Part shown: one piece after another, positions 6,800-15,497 of the stretch
Numbering within the stretch: position 1 is the first letter of the stretch
Layout of the letters: each line of letters starts with the position of its first letter
Source of the DNA: Subtercola boreus
GTDB taxonomy: Bacteria; Actinomycetota; Actinomycetes; Actinomycetales; Microbacteriaceae
DNA: 64,000 bases
Direction: 5' to 3'
NCBI RefSeq assembly: GCF_003399645.1
Contig: NZ_NBXD01000008.1
Span: forward strand, 1-64,000
The notes under the pieces: generated by a model
Seen by the model: the letters and a program-made list of their open reading frames with translations, nothing else
Database searches by the model: none
What the model was told of the DNA's origin: nothing
Made by a program: the position numbers and the translations under genes

Positions 6800-8326
6800 A
6801 TGACGGATGCCGGCACAGCCGTGCTCGAGGCCCGCGACGTGACCAAGCGGTTCGCGGGCGTCACCGCGCTCAGCGGCGTGAACTTCGTGCTCCGGCCCGG
6901 CGAGAGCATGGCCCTGATGGGCGAGAACGGCGCCGGCAAGTCGACGCTGATCAAGGTGCTCACCGGGGTCTACCAGCCCGACGAGGGTGACCTGCTGCTC
7001 GCGGGGTCGAAGGCGACCTTCGCAAGGCCGCTCGATGCGCAGAAAGCGGGCGTCAGCACGATCTACCAAGAGGTGAACCTGGTGCCGCTGATGTCGGTCG
7101 CCCAGAACATCTACCTCGGCCGGGAGCCCCGCGGGCGGCTCGGTCTCATCGACTTCCGCCGCATGTACGCCGAGGCGCGAGCCCTGCTCTCGGAGTACGG
7201 CATCCAGGTGGATGTGCGGCGGCCCCTCCGCACGCTGGCGCTCGGTGTGCAGCAGATGGTGGCACTCGCACGAGCCGTCAGCATCAACGCCAACGTCGTC
7301 ATCATGGACGAACCGACCTCCTCGCTCGAGGCCCGGGAGGTCGAGACGCTGTTCCGGGTGATCGGCCTGCTGCGGGAACGCGGCATTGCGATCATCTACG
7401 TCTCACACCGGATGGACGAGATCTACCGCGTCTGCGAGACCGTCACCGTGCTGCGCGACGGGCACGTCGTGCACGTCGGCCGCCTCGACGACCTGCCGCG
7501 CGTCGAGCTGGTGTCGAAGATGCTCGGCCGTTCGGTCGAGAAGGTCGAGCGCGGCGGTGTCACGGCATTCCGGGCCGCGAACGAGAGCGACGCGCCACCG
7601 GTGCTCGTCGCCACCGACCTCAGCCGCAAGCACCAGATCGACGGCATCAGCATCTCGATCCGCCCGGGGGAGGTCGTCGGGCTCGGCGGATTGCTCGGCT
7701 CCGGTCGTTCCGAGACGCTCAAGGGGCTTTCGGGCGTGATGCAGCTCGACCGCGGCGGCGTGAAGATCGACGGAAAGAGTGTTCGGAGCGGTTCGGTGCC
7801 GGCGGCCATCCGGGCAGGAATCGTGATGCTGCCCGAGGACCGCAAGAGCGAGGGCATCGTGCCGAACCTCTCCGTGCGCGACAACATCGTGCTCGCGGCA
7901 CTGCCGAAACTCTCGAAGGCCGGCTTCACCTCACGCCGCAAGCAGGATGCTGTGGTCGATGTCTTCATCAAAAGGCTCCACATCAAGGTATCGAGCCCCG
8001 ACCAGATCGTCTCGGAGCTCTCGGGCGGCAACCAGCAGAAAGTGATGATCGCCCGCTGGCTGGCCATGACGCCGAAGGTGCTGCTGCTCGACGAACCCAC
8101 CCGCGGCATCGACGTCGGAGCGAAGGCCGAGGTCCAGTCGCTCATCGACGAGCTCGCCCACGAAGGGCTGGCGATCGTGCTGGTGTCGAGCGAGGTCGAA
8201 GAGGTCGTCGAAGGCTCTGCGCGGGTGATCGTGCTGCGCGACGGATCGATCGAGACCGAGCTGCGCGGTGACCAGGTCGACGAGAACGCGCTGCTGGCAG
8301 CGCTGGCCGGCGGGAGTGCATCATGA
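6800..8326 (+). CDS. Sugar ABC transporter ATPase with two ABC domains (YtfR/RbsA-like)
   Basis: 508 residues with tandem ATPase modules. The first has Walker A GENGAGKST (41-49) and Walker B VVIMDEPTSSLEAREV. The second has a degenerate Walker A region (GLGGLLGSGRSETL), an intact signature LSGGNQQKVMIARWL and Walker B VLLLDEPTRGIDVGAK. This asymmetry is normal for RbsA/MglA/YtfR-type ATPases of the CUT2 sugar-transport class. It powers the two permeases encoded next and overlaps the first by 4 bp (ATGA). Confidence 0.95.
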   Translation: MTDAGTAVLEARDVTKRFAGVTALSGVNFVLRPGESMALMGENGAGKSTLIKVLTGVYQPDEGDLLLAGSKATFARPLDAQKAGVSTIYQEVNLVPLMSVAQNIYLGREPRGRLGLIDFRRMYAEARALLSEYGIQVDVRRPLRTLALGVQQMVALARAVSINANVVIMDEPTSSLEAREVETLFRVIGLLRERGIAIIYVSHRMDEIYRVCETVTVLRDGHVVHVGRLDDLPRVELVSKMLGRSVEKVERGGVTAFRAANESDAPPVLVATDLSRKHQIDGISISIRPGEVVGLGGLLGSGRSETLKGLSGVMQLDRGGVKIDGKSVRSGSVPAAIRAGIVMLPEDRKSEGIVPNLSVRDNIVLAALPKLSKAGFTSRRKQDAVVDVFIKRLHIKVSSPDQIVSELSGGNQQKVMIARWLAMTPKVLLLDEPTRGIDVGAKAEVQSLIDELAHEGLAIVLVSSEVEEVVEGSARVIVLRDGSIETELRGDQVDENALLAALAGGSAS

Positions 8327-9291
8327 CGCAGGCCACTGTCTCTGTCTCGGTACCGAGCCGCGGTTCGGTACTCGCCGTCTTCCAGAAGTACGGGGTGTAC
8401 TTCGCCATCGTGCTGCTGCTGGCCTACAACCTCGTCGCAACGCCCAACTTCTTTGCGATCGACAACTTCCGCACGCAGTTCGTGCAGGTCGTGCCGGTTC
8501 TCATCGTGGCGCTCGGCATGGCGCTCGTGATCGGAACCGAAGGCATCGACCTCTCGGTCGGCGCGGTGATGGCACTCGCCGCCGCCGTCATACCTCTCTA
8601 TGTGGGGTACGGGCTGGTACCGACCCTGCTCATCGCCATCCTCGTGGGTGCGGTGATCGGTGCCCTGAACGGGTCGATGGTCGCCTTCATCGGGGTCCAG
8701 CCGATCGTGGCGACCCTGGCGGTGATGGTCGCCGGGCGGGGGCTCGCCCTGTTGATCGCGAACGAGCAGTTGAAGTCGGTGACGAACCCCCAGATCCTGG
8801 CGCTCGGGCGGGACTCGGTGCTCGGGGTGCCGTACAGCGTGCTGATCGCAGCCGTACTCGTCGGGGCCGTCGCCATCCTCGTCAATCGCACGACCTTCGG
8901 AAAACAGCTGATCGCGATCGGTGGCAGTCGGCGGGCCGCCGAGCTCGCGGGGTTGCCGGTCAAGCGCATCCTGCTGCTGGTCTACGTGCTGGCGGCTGCG
9001 CTCGCCGCCGTCGCGGGGGTGATCGGTACCGCCCGGCTGGGCGCATCCGTTCCCTCCACGCTCGGCAACCTCATCGAGCTGTCGGCCATCACGGCCGTCG
9101 TCGTCGGCGGAACCCCGCTGAGCGGCGGCCAGGTGAAGGTGCTCGGCACGCTCGCCGGAGCCCTGCTGCTGCAGTTCATCAGCGCCACACTCATCAAGCA
9201 CAACGTTCCCGACGCGTACTCGCAGGTGGCGCAGGCGATCATCATCCTGGTCGCCGTCTACATCCAGCGCGGAAAGGCCCGAGTCAAATGA
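8323..9291 (+). CDS. Sugar ABC transporter permease (YtfT-like)
   Basis: 322 residues, about nine hydrophobic segments. Contains the CUT2 permease signatures MALVIGTEGIDLSVGAVMAL and ITAVVVGGTPLSGGQVKVLGTL. Starts in a 4-bp ATGA overlap with the ATPase gene and ends in another with the second permease. A pair of different permeases following an RbsA-like ATPase is the arrangement of the ytfT-yjfF type, so the two probably form a heterodimeric channel. Confidence 0.92.
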   Translation: MTQATVSVSVPSRGSVLAVFQKYGVYFAIVLLLAYNLVATPNFFAIDNFRTQFVQVVPVLIVALGMALVIGTEGIDLSVGAVMALAAAVIPLYVGYGLVPTLLIAILVGAVIGALNGSMVAFIGVQPIVATLAVMVAGRGLALLIANEQLKSVTNPQILALGRDSVLGVPYSVLIAAVLVGAVAILVNRTTFGKQLIAIGGSRRAAELAGLPVKRILLLVYVLAAALAAVAGVIGTARLGASVPSTLGNLIELSAITAVVVGGTPLSGGQVKVLGTLAGALLLQFISATLIKHNVPDAYSQVAQAIIILVAVYIQRGKARVK

Positions 9292-10286
9292 CCACCACCT
9301 TCGAACCGGCGGCAGGCCCCGCCACCGACAGCCAGGTGGGCCGCGAACGCCTCGCCAGTCTTCTGCAGAGCTACGGTGCGGCGATCGTGCTCGTCATCCT
9401 GCTCATCGTGGGCAGCATCGCCTTTCCGACATTCGCGACGGGCAGCAACTTCTCGAACATCCTGACGCAGTCGTCATTCCTGCTGATCGTGGGTGCGGGT
9501 ATGACGTTCGTGATCCTCACCGGCGGCATCGACCTCTCGGTGGGGTCGGTCTTCGCCCTCGGCGGGGTGCTCGCGGCCTACGGGTCGTCGTTCGGGCTGC
9601 TCGGGGCGCTCCTCTTCCCCCTTGTCGTCTGCGGTGCGATAGGCGCGCTTCAGGGCTTTCTCATCGCCCATGCGGGCATGGCGCCGTTCATCGTGACCCT
9701 CGCCGGGCTGCTGGGCGTGCGCGGTCTCGTGCTCGCCACGACCGACGGGGGTTCGGCGACGCCGCTGATCACCGACCCGGTGGTGGTGGCGCTCGGCCAG
9801 GGACAGGTGCTGGGCATCCACTGGCCGGTGCTCATCGCGATCGTCGTGATCGTGCTCGGATCGGTGCTGCTGGCGCGCACGCGCGGTGGTCAGTCGGTGT
9901 ACGCCGTGGGAGGGTCGGAGAGTGCCTCGACGCTCATGGGTCTGCCCGTGGCGCGCGTGAAGTTCACGGTCTACGTGCTGTCGGGGCTCTGCGCGGGGCT
10001 CGCGGGGGCGCTCAACGCGGCGTACTCCTCGTCGGGCGTGCCGACCGTGGGCGTCGGGCTCGAACTGAACGCGATCTCGGCGGTGGTGATCGGCGGCACG
10101 CTGCTGGTCGGCGGTCGCGGAAACCTCGTGGGTACCGTGGCGGGCGTGCTGCTGCTCAGCGTCATCCAGAACCTCATCAACCAGGTCGGCTCGCTGTCTT
10201 CGTCGGTGCAGGCAGTGGTGTCGGGGGCGTTCCTGGCGATCGTGGTGATCATCCAGACGGTGCTGTCGCGCACGCAGCGCCTCTAG
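9288..10286 (+). CDS. Second sugar ABC transporter permease (YjfF-like)
   Basis: 332 residues from the ATG at 9288, which overlaps the stop of the first permease. Hydrophobic throughout, with MTFVILTGGIDLSVGSVFAL and ISAVVIGGTLLVGGRGNLVGT, the same signatures as its neighbour, so they are paralogues. Last gene of the operon; a long inverted repeat follows. The frame is open further upstream inside the preceding gene, but that is not used. It completes a CUT2-type importer. Confidence 0.92.
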   Translation: MTTTFEPAAGPATDSQVGRERLASLLQSYGAAIVLVILLIVGSIAFPTFATGSNFSNILTQSSFLLIVGAGMTFVILTGGIDLSVGSVFALGGVLAAYGSSFGLLGALLFPLVVCGAIGALQGFLIAHAGMAPFIVTLAGLLGVRGLVLATTDGGSATPLITDPVVVALGQGQVLGIHWPVLIAIVVIVLGSVLLARTRGGQSVYAVGGSESASTLMGLPVARVKFTVYVLSGLCAGLAGALNAAYSSSGVPTVGVGLELNAISAVVIGGTLLVGGRGNLVGTVAGVLLLSVIQNLINQVGSLSSSVQAVVSGAFLAIVVIIQTVLSRTQRL

Positions 10287-10305
10287 CACCCCAGCGCCAG
10301 GAGCA

Positions 10306-10383
10306 CCCCGCGTAGAAGAGGATGTGCGGCGGGTAGCGTTCGTGGGGGTCTCAGCGGGCACCCCCCACCTCTTTTACGCGGGG
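10306..10383. terminator. Long nested hairpin between convergent genes
   Basis: Arms CCCCGCGTAGAAGAGG (10306-10321) and CCTCTTTTACGCGGGG (10368-10383) pair with one G-T wobble. An inner pair, GTGGGGGT (10342-10349) with ACCCCCCAC (10360-10368), extends the fold. It lies between the ends of the rightward permease operon and the leftward gene pair, so it probably acts as a bidirectional terminator although it lacks a U tract. Confidence 0.6.
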
Positions 10384-10437
10384 TGGCCGGGCGAGAGGGT
10401 GGCCGGGGCGGGGCCGGGGGCTGGGCCGGGGTGCCGG

Positions 10438-10800
10438 TCAGAAGCCGCTGGCGGCGGCGATGACGCCGGAGTAGAGCAGCCCCGTGAGCACGCTGACAAG
10501 GCTCGCAGCTCCGAGAGCGGTGCCGGCGCCTGCGGCGGCCTTCGGCGCACCCTTCTTCAGCAGTGCCAGGACGCCCAGCGCGATCGTGGCCACCGCGATG
10601 ACGATCGCGAGGATCGAGTGCGCCACCGCGAAGGTCGACAGCAGGTCGTACATTCCCTGCCCGACGGCGACCGCCTGCACGAGGGTGAAGAGCACGTTGA
10701 ACAGGATGCCAACCGCACCCACCACGAGAGCGATCAACCCGAGCGGGTTGCGCCCGTGCCCTGCTGCAGCGCCCTCGGCCCCGTGCATCGCCTGCGTCAT
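10438..10800 (-). CDS. Small membrane protein, DUF4190-like
   Basis: 120 residues. The ATG at 10800 overlaps the stop of the preceding gene by 4 bp. A short hydrophilic head (GAEGAAAGHGRNPLGLIAL) precedes three membrane segments: VVGAVGILFNVLFTLVQAV, AHSILAIVIAVATIALGVLAL, and a last one near the C-terminus. The pattern, including GRNPLGLIALVVG, resembles DUF4190-type small actinobacterial membrane proteins. Function unknown; it is translationally coupled to the SCO6745-like gene. Confidence 0.65.
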   Translation of the reverse strand: MTQAMHGAEGAAAGHGRNPLGLIALVVGAVGILFNVLFTLVQAVAVGQGMYDLLSTFAVAHSILAIVIAVATIALGVLALLKKGAPKAAAGAGTALGAASLVSVLTGLLYSGVIAAASGF

Positions 10801-11771
10801 CGTATGGCTCCTCCGCTCGCGTTCATGCTCGCCATTCCAACTGCCGGGCCGCTCGCCATTCCGCTCGCGCTGGGCGGCGCGGGCGCCTCCAGCACGGAGG
10901 CGCCCGTCGGGTCGGCCGCTGCATCCCAGGGGGAGGGCATGCCGATCGGGTTCGGTTGCGGAAAGAGGGGAGCGCACGCCTTCGCCAGCGGGGCGAGCGC
11001 CGTCGCGACGGCCAGGAGGCGGGTGTCGCTGAGCCCGCTCCAGGGTGCCGACGCGAGGCGGTTCGTGAGCTGCTCGGCGCGATCGATCGCTTCCCGGCCG
11101 GCCGCGGTGATGTGCCCGTGGGAATCGAGCAGGCCGCGATCCACGAGATCGGACTGTTCGGCATCCCACTCGTCATCGCTCCACCCGCGCGACCGCTTCA
11201 TCGACGACGAGTCGAGGTCGAGGCCGCTCCGCAGCACGATCGTCGTGAGGCCCGCGATCTGCTCGGTCACCAGCGCGAGAACGTGCCCGTCGCCGCGGTG
11301 TTCACGGAGGGTCGCGGCCGCCTGCCAGAGCGCACGATACGGATCGGCCTCCAGCGGCAGTGCGCGGTTCGCGGCAGCCAAGGGGCGCCCGATCGTGTCG
11401 ACCTCGGCGGCGATCGGCGCCAGTGCGGCCACAGCCTGCACCGCGACACCCTCGTCGGGCACGAGGGTACGCAGAGTGGATGCCGCACCCACCGACCGGG
11501 CCACGAGAACCTGCGCGGGAGTGGCCGTCGCCCACACAGCCGGCAGCGCCCGCTCGACGAGCATCGGTGCGAACCCGCTGAAGATGGCCGTCACCGGAGC
11601 TCCCGTGACCGCCCCGAGAGGCGCCGCGCGGCCGGCGAAGTAGCCGTCCCAGTACCGGGTGAGCCCGATGTCGGCGAAGGCTGTGCGCGACTCGTCGGAG
11701 AAGTAGGTCACCGCATGAATGGGTTCGAAGAGCGTCCACAGCCCGCGAACCAGGTGATCTCTCGACGCCAT
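10797..11771 (-). CDS. SCO6745-family protein
   Basis: 324 residues; the ATG at 11771 follows a strong GGAGGAGGG ribosome-binding site. The N-terminus has the family-like motif FEPIHAVTYFSDESRTAF followed by GYFAGRAAPLG. The family is widespread in Actinobacteria and uncharacterised; its C-terminal part looks helical and may include a winged-helix-like region (DDEWDAEQSDLVDRGLLD). The C-terminal 40 residues are Ala/Pro/Gly-rich. No catalytic signature is seen. Cotranscribed with the small membrane protein downstream. Confidence 0.7.
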   Translation of the reverse strand: MASRDHLVRGLWTLFEPIHAVTYFSDESRTAFADIGLTRYWDGYFAGRAAPLGAVTGAPVTAIFSGFAPMLVERALPAVWATATPAQVLVARSVGAASTLRTLVPDEGVAVQAVAALAPIAAEVDTIGRPLAAANRALPLEADPYRALWQAAATLREHRGDGHVLALVTEQIAGLTTIVLRSGLDLDSSSMKRSRGWSDDEWDAEQSDLVDRGLLDSHGHITAAGREAIDRAEQLTNRLASAPWSGLSDTRLLAVATALAPLAKACAPLFPQPNPIGMPSPWDAAADPTGASVLEAPAPPSASGMASGPAVGMASMNASGGAIR

Positions 11772-11838
11772 CGGTGCCCTCCTCCTGCCGCCGTTCCACG
11801 CGGTCGGAGCCGCATCGGAACGAATGTCCGGCCCAGTC

Positions 11839-11844
11839 TATGAT
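11839..11844 (+). promoter_or_regulatory. Leaderless -10 box (TATGAT) of the PfkB kinase gene
   Basis: TATGAT, 6 nt before the GTG at 11851. It argues for that GTG rather than the in-frame ATG at 11824. Confidence 0.55.
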
Positions 11845-11850
11845 GGGGGC

Positions 11851-12798
11851 GTGAACGCCAATGGAGAGCCGTCGCCCCTTTCTTCCGTGGTCGTCGGTGA
11901 GGCGTTGGTCGACATCGTCCTCCAGGCCGCCGACGCCGACGCCGTCGTGCACCCCGGCGGCAGCCCGCTGAACGTCGCCTACGGGCTGGCCCGGCTGGGT
12001 GTCCCCACCACGTTCCGTGCGCAGGTCGGCGACGACGGGTACGGGCGGTCGATCATCCGGCACCTCGAATCGGCCGGCGTGACGTTCGAGCGGGCGAGCG
12101 TTCAGGATGCTCCCACCTCCACGGCCACCGCCCACGTCGACGCCCAGGGGCGCGCGGAGTACGAGTTCGACATCGCCTGGCACCTCGACCGGGCTGAGCT
12201 GCCGGCAGGGACCAGGATGCTGCACACCGGGTCGATCGCGGCGGTGCTGCAGCCCGGTGCCTCCGAGATTTGGCGGCTGTTCGCCGAGACCCGGGCCTCG
12301 GGCGGGGTGCTCCTGAGCTTCGACCCCAACGTTCGACCGAGCATCACCCCCGACGTTGCGGTGGTGCGCGCACAGGTCGAGGAGCTGGCGGCGCTGGCGC
12401 ACGTCGTCAAGATGAGCGACGAAGACGCCGAGTGGCTCTACCCGGGGGTCGACCTCGAGACGGTTCTCGCGCAGTACCTCGGTGCCGGGAGCGTGCTCGT
12501 GGGGGTGACGCGAGGCGGCGAGGGGTGCCTTCTCGCGGCCGACGGCATCCGGGTGTCGCTGCCGGCCCGGCCGGTCGACGTGGTCGACACCATCGGTGCG
12601 GGCGATTCGTTCATGTCGGGCATGCTCTACGCGATCGCTTCGCTCGGGCTTGCCCCGGGCATCCTGGGCGGCGTCATCGCTGAAGACGAGGTGGTGGCGA
12701 TCGCGCGCACGGCGCTCGAGAGTGCGCGCATCACGGTGTCGCGGGCGGGCGCGAATCCGCCCTCGCGAAACGAGCTGGAAGACGCCGCCGCAGCCTGA
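11851..12798 (+). CDS. PfkB-family carbohydrate kinase (fructokinase-like)
   Basis: 315 residues from the GTG at 11851. The N-terminal PfkB region has VVVGEALVDIV and GGSPLNVAYGLARLGV; the C-terminal signature is VVDTIGAGDSFMSGMLYA with the catalytic Asp of the GAGD motif. The GEALVD start is common in fructokinases. It should phosphorylate a free sugar with ATP. It lies 1.5 kb beyond the sugar ABC operon, separated by two reversed genes, so it could act on the sugar imported there. That link is inference. It converges on the acyl-CoA dehydrogenase gene with a 9-bp gap. Confidence 0.88.
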   Translation: MNANGEPSPLSSVVVGEALVDIVLQAADADAVVHPGGSPLNVAYGLARLGVPTTFRAQVGDDGYGRSIIRHLESAGVTFERASVQDAPTSTATAHVDAQGRAEYEFDIAWHLDRAELPAGTRMLHTGSIAAVLQPGASEIWRLFAETRASGGVLLSFDPNVRPSITPDVAVVRAQVEELAALAHVVKMSDEDAEWLYPGVDLETVLAQYLGAGSVLVGVTRGGEGCLLAADGIRVSLPARPVDVVDTIGAGDSFMSGMLYAIASLGLAPGILGGVIAEDEVVAIARTALESARITVSRAGANPPSRNELEDAAAA

Positions 12799-12807
12799 GC
12801 CACGTGC

Positions 12808-14148
12808 CTAGCTGAACGCAGAGATACCCGTGATGGACCGGCCGATGAGCAGCGCCTGGATGGTCTCGGTTCCCTCGTAGGTGTGCAGCGATTCGAGATC
12901 GGCGAGGTGCCTCGCCACCGAATGCTGCAGCAGGATGCCGTTGCCGCCGAGAAGGTCGCGTGCGTTCGCGGCGATCGTTCGGGCGGTTCGCGTGCTGGTG
13001 TACTTGGCGAGCGACGCCTGCACAGCCGTGAGCTCGCCCCGCGCATCCAGAGCGGCGCACTGGAAACAGAGCAACTGGATGGTCGCGAGCTCGCTGAGCA
13101 TGCGGGCGAGACGCTCCTGCACGATCTGGGAGGCTGCGAGCGGGCGCCCGAACTGGATGCGCTGGGCCGCGTACTGCACGGCCGCCTCATAGCAGGCGGT
13201 GGCGTGGCCGAGCGCCGCCCAGGAGACCGAGAGGCGCGTCGACTGGATGGCGCGGGCAGTGTCGCCGAAGGACTTGGCTCCGGGCAGCAGGGCCGTGGCC
13301 GGCACCCGCACGTCGTTCAGAACGACATGGGTCTGCCAGATCGCGCGAAGCGAGGCTTTACCCTCGATGACGGTGGCGGTGTAGCCCGGGCTCGTCTGGT
13401 CGACGAGAAAGCCGCGCACGGCACCACCTTGCGTTCGCGCCCAGACGATCGTGACGCTGCCGACCGAACCGTTGCCGATCCACTTCTTCTCACCGTTCAG
13501 CAGGAAGTCGCCGCTGCTGCCGGGCGCCGGGGTGGCGGTGGTCTCGAGGGCGACCGAGTCCGAGCCGTGAGTGGGCTCGGTGAGCGCGAAGGCGGCGAGC
13601 TCGTCGCCGCGCGCGAGGGGCGCGAGCCAGCGCTCCTTCTGTTCGGGCGAGCCGAAGGCCGCGATCGATCGCAGCACGAGCCCGCCCTGCACGCCGATGA
13701 ATGCGCCGAGCGAGCCGTCTCCGCGGTTGATCTCGAGGTTGACGAGCCCGGCGGCGAGGGGGCTCATCGGCGCGAACCCGTCGATGGCGGTCGCTTCCCG
13801 CAGCAGGTCGAGCTCGCCCAGGCGCTTCGCGAGGTGTACCGGAAACTCGGCGCGGTCCCAATAGCCGTCGATCACGGGCAGCACCTCGGCCTCGACGAAC
13901 GTGCGCGCACGCTGGGCGTAGGCGAGATCGTCCGCCGTCGCCGCGGCGAACAACCCGAGCGGATCGGTGTCGAGCGCGCCCGTCAGTTCGTACTCGGGCT
14001 CGGTCGTGCCCACCGGCGCGGGGCGCGCGGTGCCTGCGGTGCGTGCGTTGCGTGCGTTGCGTTCGGTACGTGGGCTGCCTTCGGCCACAGGATGCTCGCC
14101 TTCTCCCTCGCGAACGACCGAGGCCCGGCGGGGGTGGCGTCGTCGCAT
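12808..14148 (-). CDS. Acyl-CoA dehydrogenase (glutaryl-CoA dehydrogenase-like)
   Basis: 446 residues from the ATG at 14148. Residues 1-40 form an Arg/Ala-rich head with short internal repetition (RNARNARTAGTARP) not expected in the family. The rest is a normal acyl-CoA dehydrogenase: FVEAEVLPVIDGYWDRAEFP, FALTEPTHGSDS (FAD-binding signature), GEKKWIGNGSV, and the C-terminal SLAKYTSTRTARTIAANARDLLGGNGI. The segment YEGTETIQALLIGRSITG is typical of the glutaryl-CoA dehydrogenase-like branch. It oxidises an acyl-CoA and passes electrons to ETF. No beta-oxidation partners are adjacent. A TAGGCT box lies 5 nt before the start. Confidence 0.88.
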   Translation of the reverse strand: MRRRHPRRASVVREGEGEHPVAEGSPRTERNARNARTAGTARPAPVGTTEPEYELTGALDTDPLGLFAAATADDLAYAQRARTFVEAEVLPVIDGYWDRAEFPVHLAKRLGELDLLREATAIDGFAPMSPLAAGLVNLEINRGDGSLGAFIGVQGGLVLRSIAAFGSPEQKERWLAPLARGDELAAFALTEPTHGSDSVALETTATPAPGSSGDFLLNGEKKWIGNGSVGSVTIVWARTQGGAVRGFLVDQTSPGYTATVIEGKASLRAIWQTHVVLNDVRVPATALLPGAKSFGDTARAIQSTRLSVSWAALGHATACYEAAVQYAAQRIQFGRPLAASQIVQERLARMLSELATIQLLCFQCAALDARGELTAVQASLAKYTSTRTARTIAANARDLLGGNGILLQHSVARHLADLESLHTYEGTETIQALLIGRSITGISAFS

Positions 14149-14153
14149 CTCCC

Positions 14154-14159
14154 AGCCTA
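14154..14159 (-). promoter_or_regulatory. Leaderless -10 box (TAGGCT) of the acyl-CoA dehydrogenase gene
   Basis: TAGGCT on the minus strand, 5 nt before the ATG at 14148. Confidence 0.5.
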
Positions 14160-14220
14160 ATCGCGCCCGATCTGCCGGAGCCTTTGGCGTGTCATCCCCT
14201 TGCGGCTTACAGTCGATTAT

Positions 14221-14236
14221 TCGAACACGTGTTCGA
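14221..14236 (+). promoter_or_regulatory. LexA (SOS) box
   Basis: TCGAACACGTGTTCGA is a perfect 16-bp palindrome that fits the actinobacterial/Gram-positive LexA consensus CGAACRNRYGTTCG at every position. It lies 32 bp before the ATG of the DUF6504-like gene and about 70 bp from the divergent acyl-CoA dehydrogenase start. It strongly suggests DNA-damage induction of the rightward gene. Confidence 0.8.
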
Positions 14237-14268
14237 ATGTGAGTGAGCCGAGAAAAGGAGGCGGAGCG

Positions 14269-14544
14269 ATGCAGGTCGACGAACTGGTGGCTGTGTGGCT
14301 GAGGGATGGTCGACCCCACCGTCTCGTCTGGGGTTCCCGGCGGTTTCGGGTGACCGACTCCCCGACGCGGCTCGGTTCAGACCTGCCCGACTCGTTCCTC
14401 GACGCGATGGCGTTCACGCACCCGCCCCGGCTCGCTGTCGGCTGGCGATTCCAGGCGACCTGTGACGACGGGGACGCCCGGGTCTTCGACATCCGCTGGG
14501 ACGACCACCGCGGGGTGTGGCAGCTGCTTCGCACGTTCGAGTGA
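14269..14544 (+). CDS. DUF6504-like small protein, SOS-regulated
   Basis: 91 residues; the ATG at 14269 follows a very strong AAAAGGAGG site. The protein has PHRLVWGSRRFRVTDSPTRL, then GWRFQATCDDGDARVFDIRW and ends GVWQLLRTFE. A (W)GxRxxRV head, an RVxDIRWD-like strand and a final WxLxRxxE is the layout of the small actinobacterial DUF6504 proteins, often found beside ImuB-type Y-family polymerase genes. No polymerase gene is nearby here. The LexA box directly upstream supports a role in the DNA-damage response. The exact family assignment is by eye. Confidence 0.65.
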   Translation: MQVDELVAVWLRDGRPHRLVWGSRRFRVTDSPTRLGSDLPDSFLDAMAFTHPPRLAVGWRFQATCDDGDARVFDIRWDDHRGVWQLLRTFE

Positions 14545-14594
14545 CGCGGCTGTGCGGCCGGACTGCTGGACCTTCGCTGTGAGCGTCGACGCAG

Positions 14595-14661
14595 AACGCG
14601 ATATAGCTTGACCCGGATCGTCTGGAGGCCCTACTGTGTGGAATCAACGCGATATATCGCG
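14595..14661 (+). promoter_or_regulatory. PadR operator region: direct repeat and 14-bp palindrome
   Basis: AACGCGATATA occurs at 14595-14605 and again at 14646-14656. The second copy is part of the perfect palindrome CGCGATATATCGCG (14648-14661), which lies 24 bp before the GTG of the DUF4097 gene. A PadR-family regulator is encoded second in this operon, so autoregulation through these sites is likely. Confidence 0.6.
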
Positions 14662-14684
14662 AGTCTCACAGAAGGAGAACGCCA

Positions 14685-15497
14685 GTGACACTGGAGAAAT
14701 GGCTCGTCTCAGGGCCCAAGACGATCGACCTCGAGCTGGTGCGCTCCCTGAAGATCAGCCTCATCGGCGGCACGATCGACATCATCGGTCACGACGAGCC
14801 GGGTGCGCGCGTCGAGATCCACTCGGTGCAGGGCAAAGACCTGAAGGTCTCGATCGATGAAGACGTGCTCGAGATCGACCACCCGCAACTGCGCTGGGAC
14901 AACTTCATCGACGTGTTCGCCTCGTTCCGAGGCACCGCGAAGGCCGACGTCAGCGTGCTCGTTCCGCGCAATGTCGCCCTGAAGTTCGGCGTCGTCTCGG
15001 CCGGTGCACTGATCTCCGGGCTGAACACCACCGAAGCCAGAATCAGCACGGTCTCGGGCGACATCGTCATCGACCAGCTCACCGGCACCCTCGAACTCAA
15101 CACGGTCAACGGCGAGATCTCGGTGCGCGAGCACACGGGAGCCATCACCTCGCACAGCGTGTCGGGCGACGTCACGGTGAGCGGAACCGTTCCGCGCTTC
15201 ACGGCCGACAGCGTTTCGTCGCACGTGTTCCTCGACCTTGTGGGCAACGTCGACGTGCTGAACAACAACACCGTCTCCGGCGACTTCACGGTTCGTCTCG
15301 ACGACGGCTTCGGCGCGCGTTTCAACGTCAACACGGTCACGGGTGTGCTGAGCCTCGACGGATCGACCTTTCGTTCGATCCGCGGCCGGGGCAACAACTT
15401 CACGTCTGGGGCACTCGACGCCCACTTCGTCGAGGTGCACGCGAACTCTGTCTCGGGCGACATCACTTCGATGCGACGAGTGGTTGTGACCGCGTGA
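14685..15497 (+). CDS. DUF4097-family beta-strand repeat protein
   Basis: 270 residues starting at GTG 14685 behind an AGAAGGAGAAC site. The sequence is a succession of short beta-strand repeats carrying the motif TVSGD/SVSGD (ISTVSGDIVI, SHSVSGDVTV, NTVSGDFTV, NSVSGDITS). This fits a DUF4097 beta-solenoid-like adhesin fold. No signal peptide or transmembrane segment is seen, so it is probably cytoplasmic. DUF4097 proteins are often paired with PadR regulators and envelope-stress functions, but the biochemical role is unknown. It overlaps the downstream padR-like gene by 4 bp. Confidence 0.85.
   Translation: MTLEKWLVSGPKTIDLELVRSLKISLIGGTIDIIGHDEPGARVEIHSVQGKDLKVSIDEDVLEIDHPQLRWDNFIDVFASFRGTAKADVSVLVPRNVALKFGVVSAGALISGLNTTEARISTVSGDIVIDQLTGTLELNTVNGEISVREHTGAITSHSVSGDVTVSGTVPRFTADSVSSHVFLDLVGNVDVLNNNTVSGDFTVRLDDGFGARFNVNTVTGVLSLDGSTFRSIRGRGNNFTSGALDAHFVEVHANSVSGDITSMRRVVVTA

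Noticed and set aside
7423-9201. Leftward open frame of about 590 codons across the sugar transporter genes
   Set aside because: His/Asp/Arg-rich shadow of the RbsA-like ATPase and permease genes, which have clear signatures.
8268-9287. Upstream extension of the second permease frame
   Set aside because: Lies inside the first permease in another frame; the ATG at 9288 in an ATGA overlap is the natural start.
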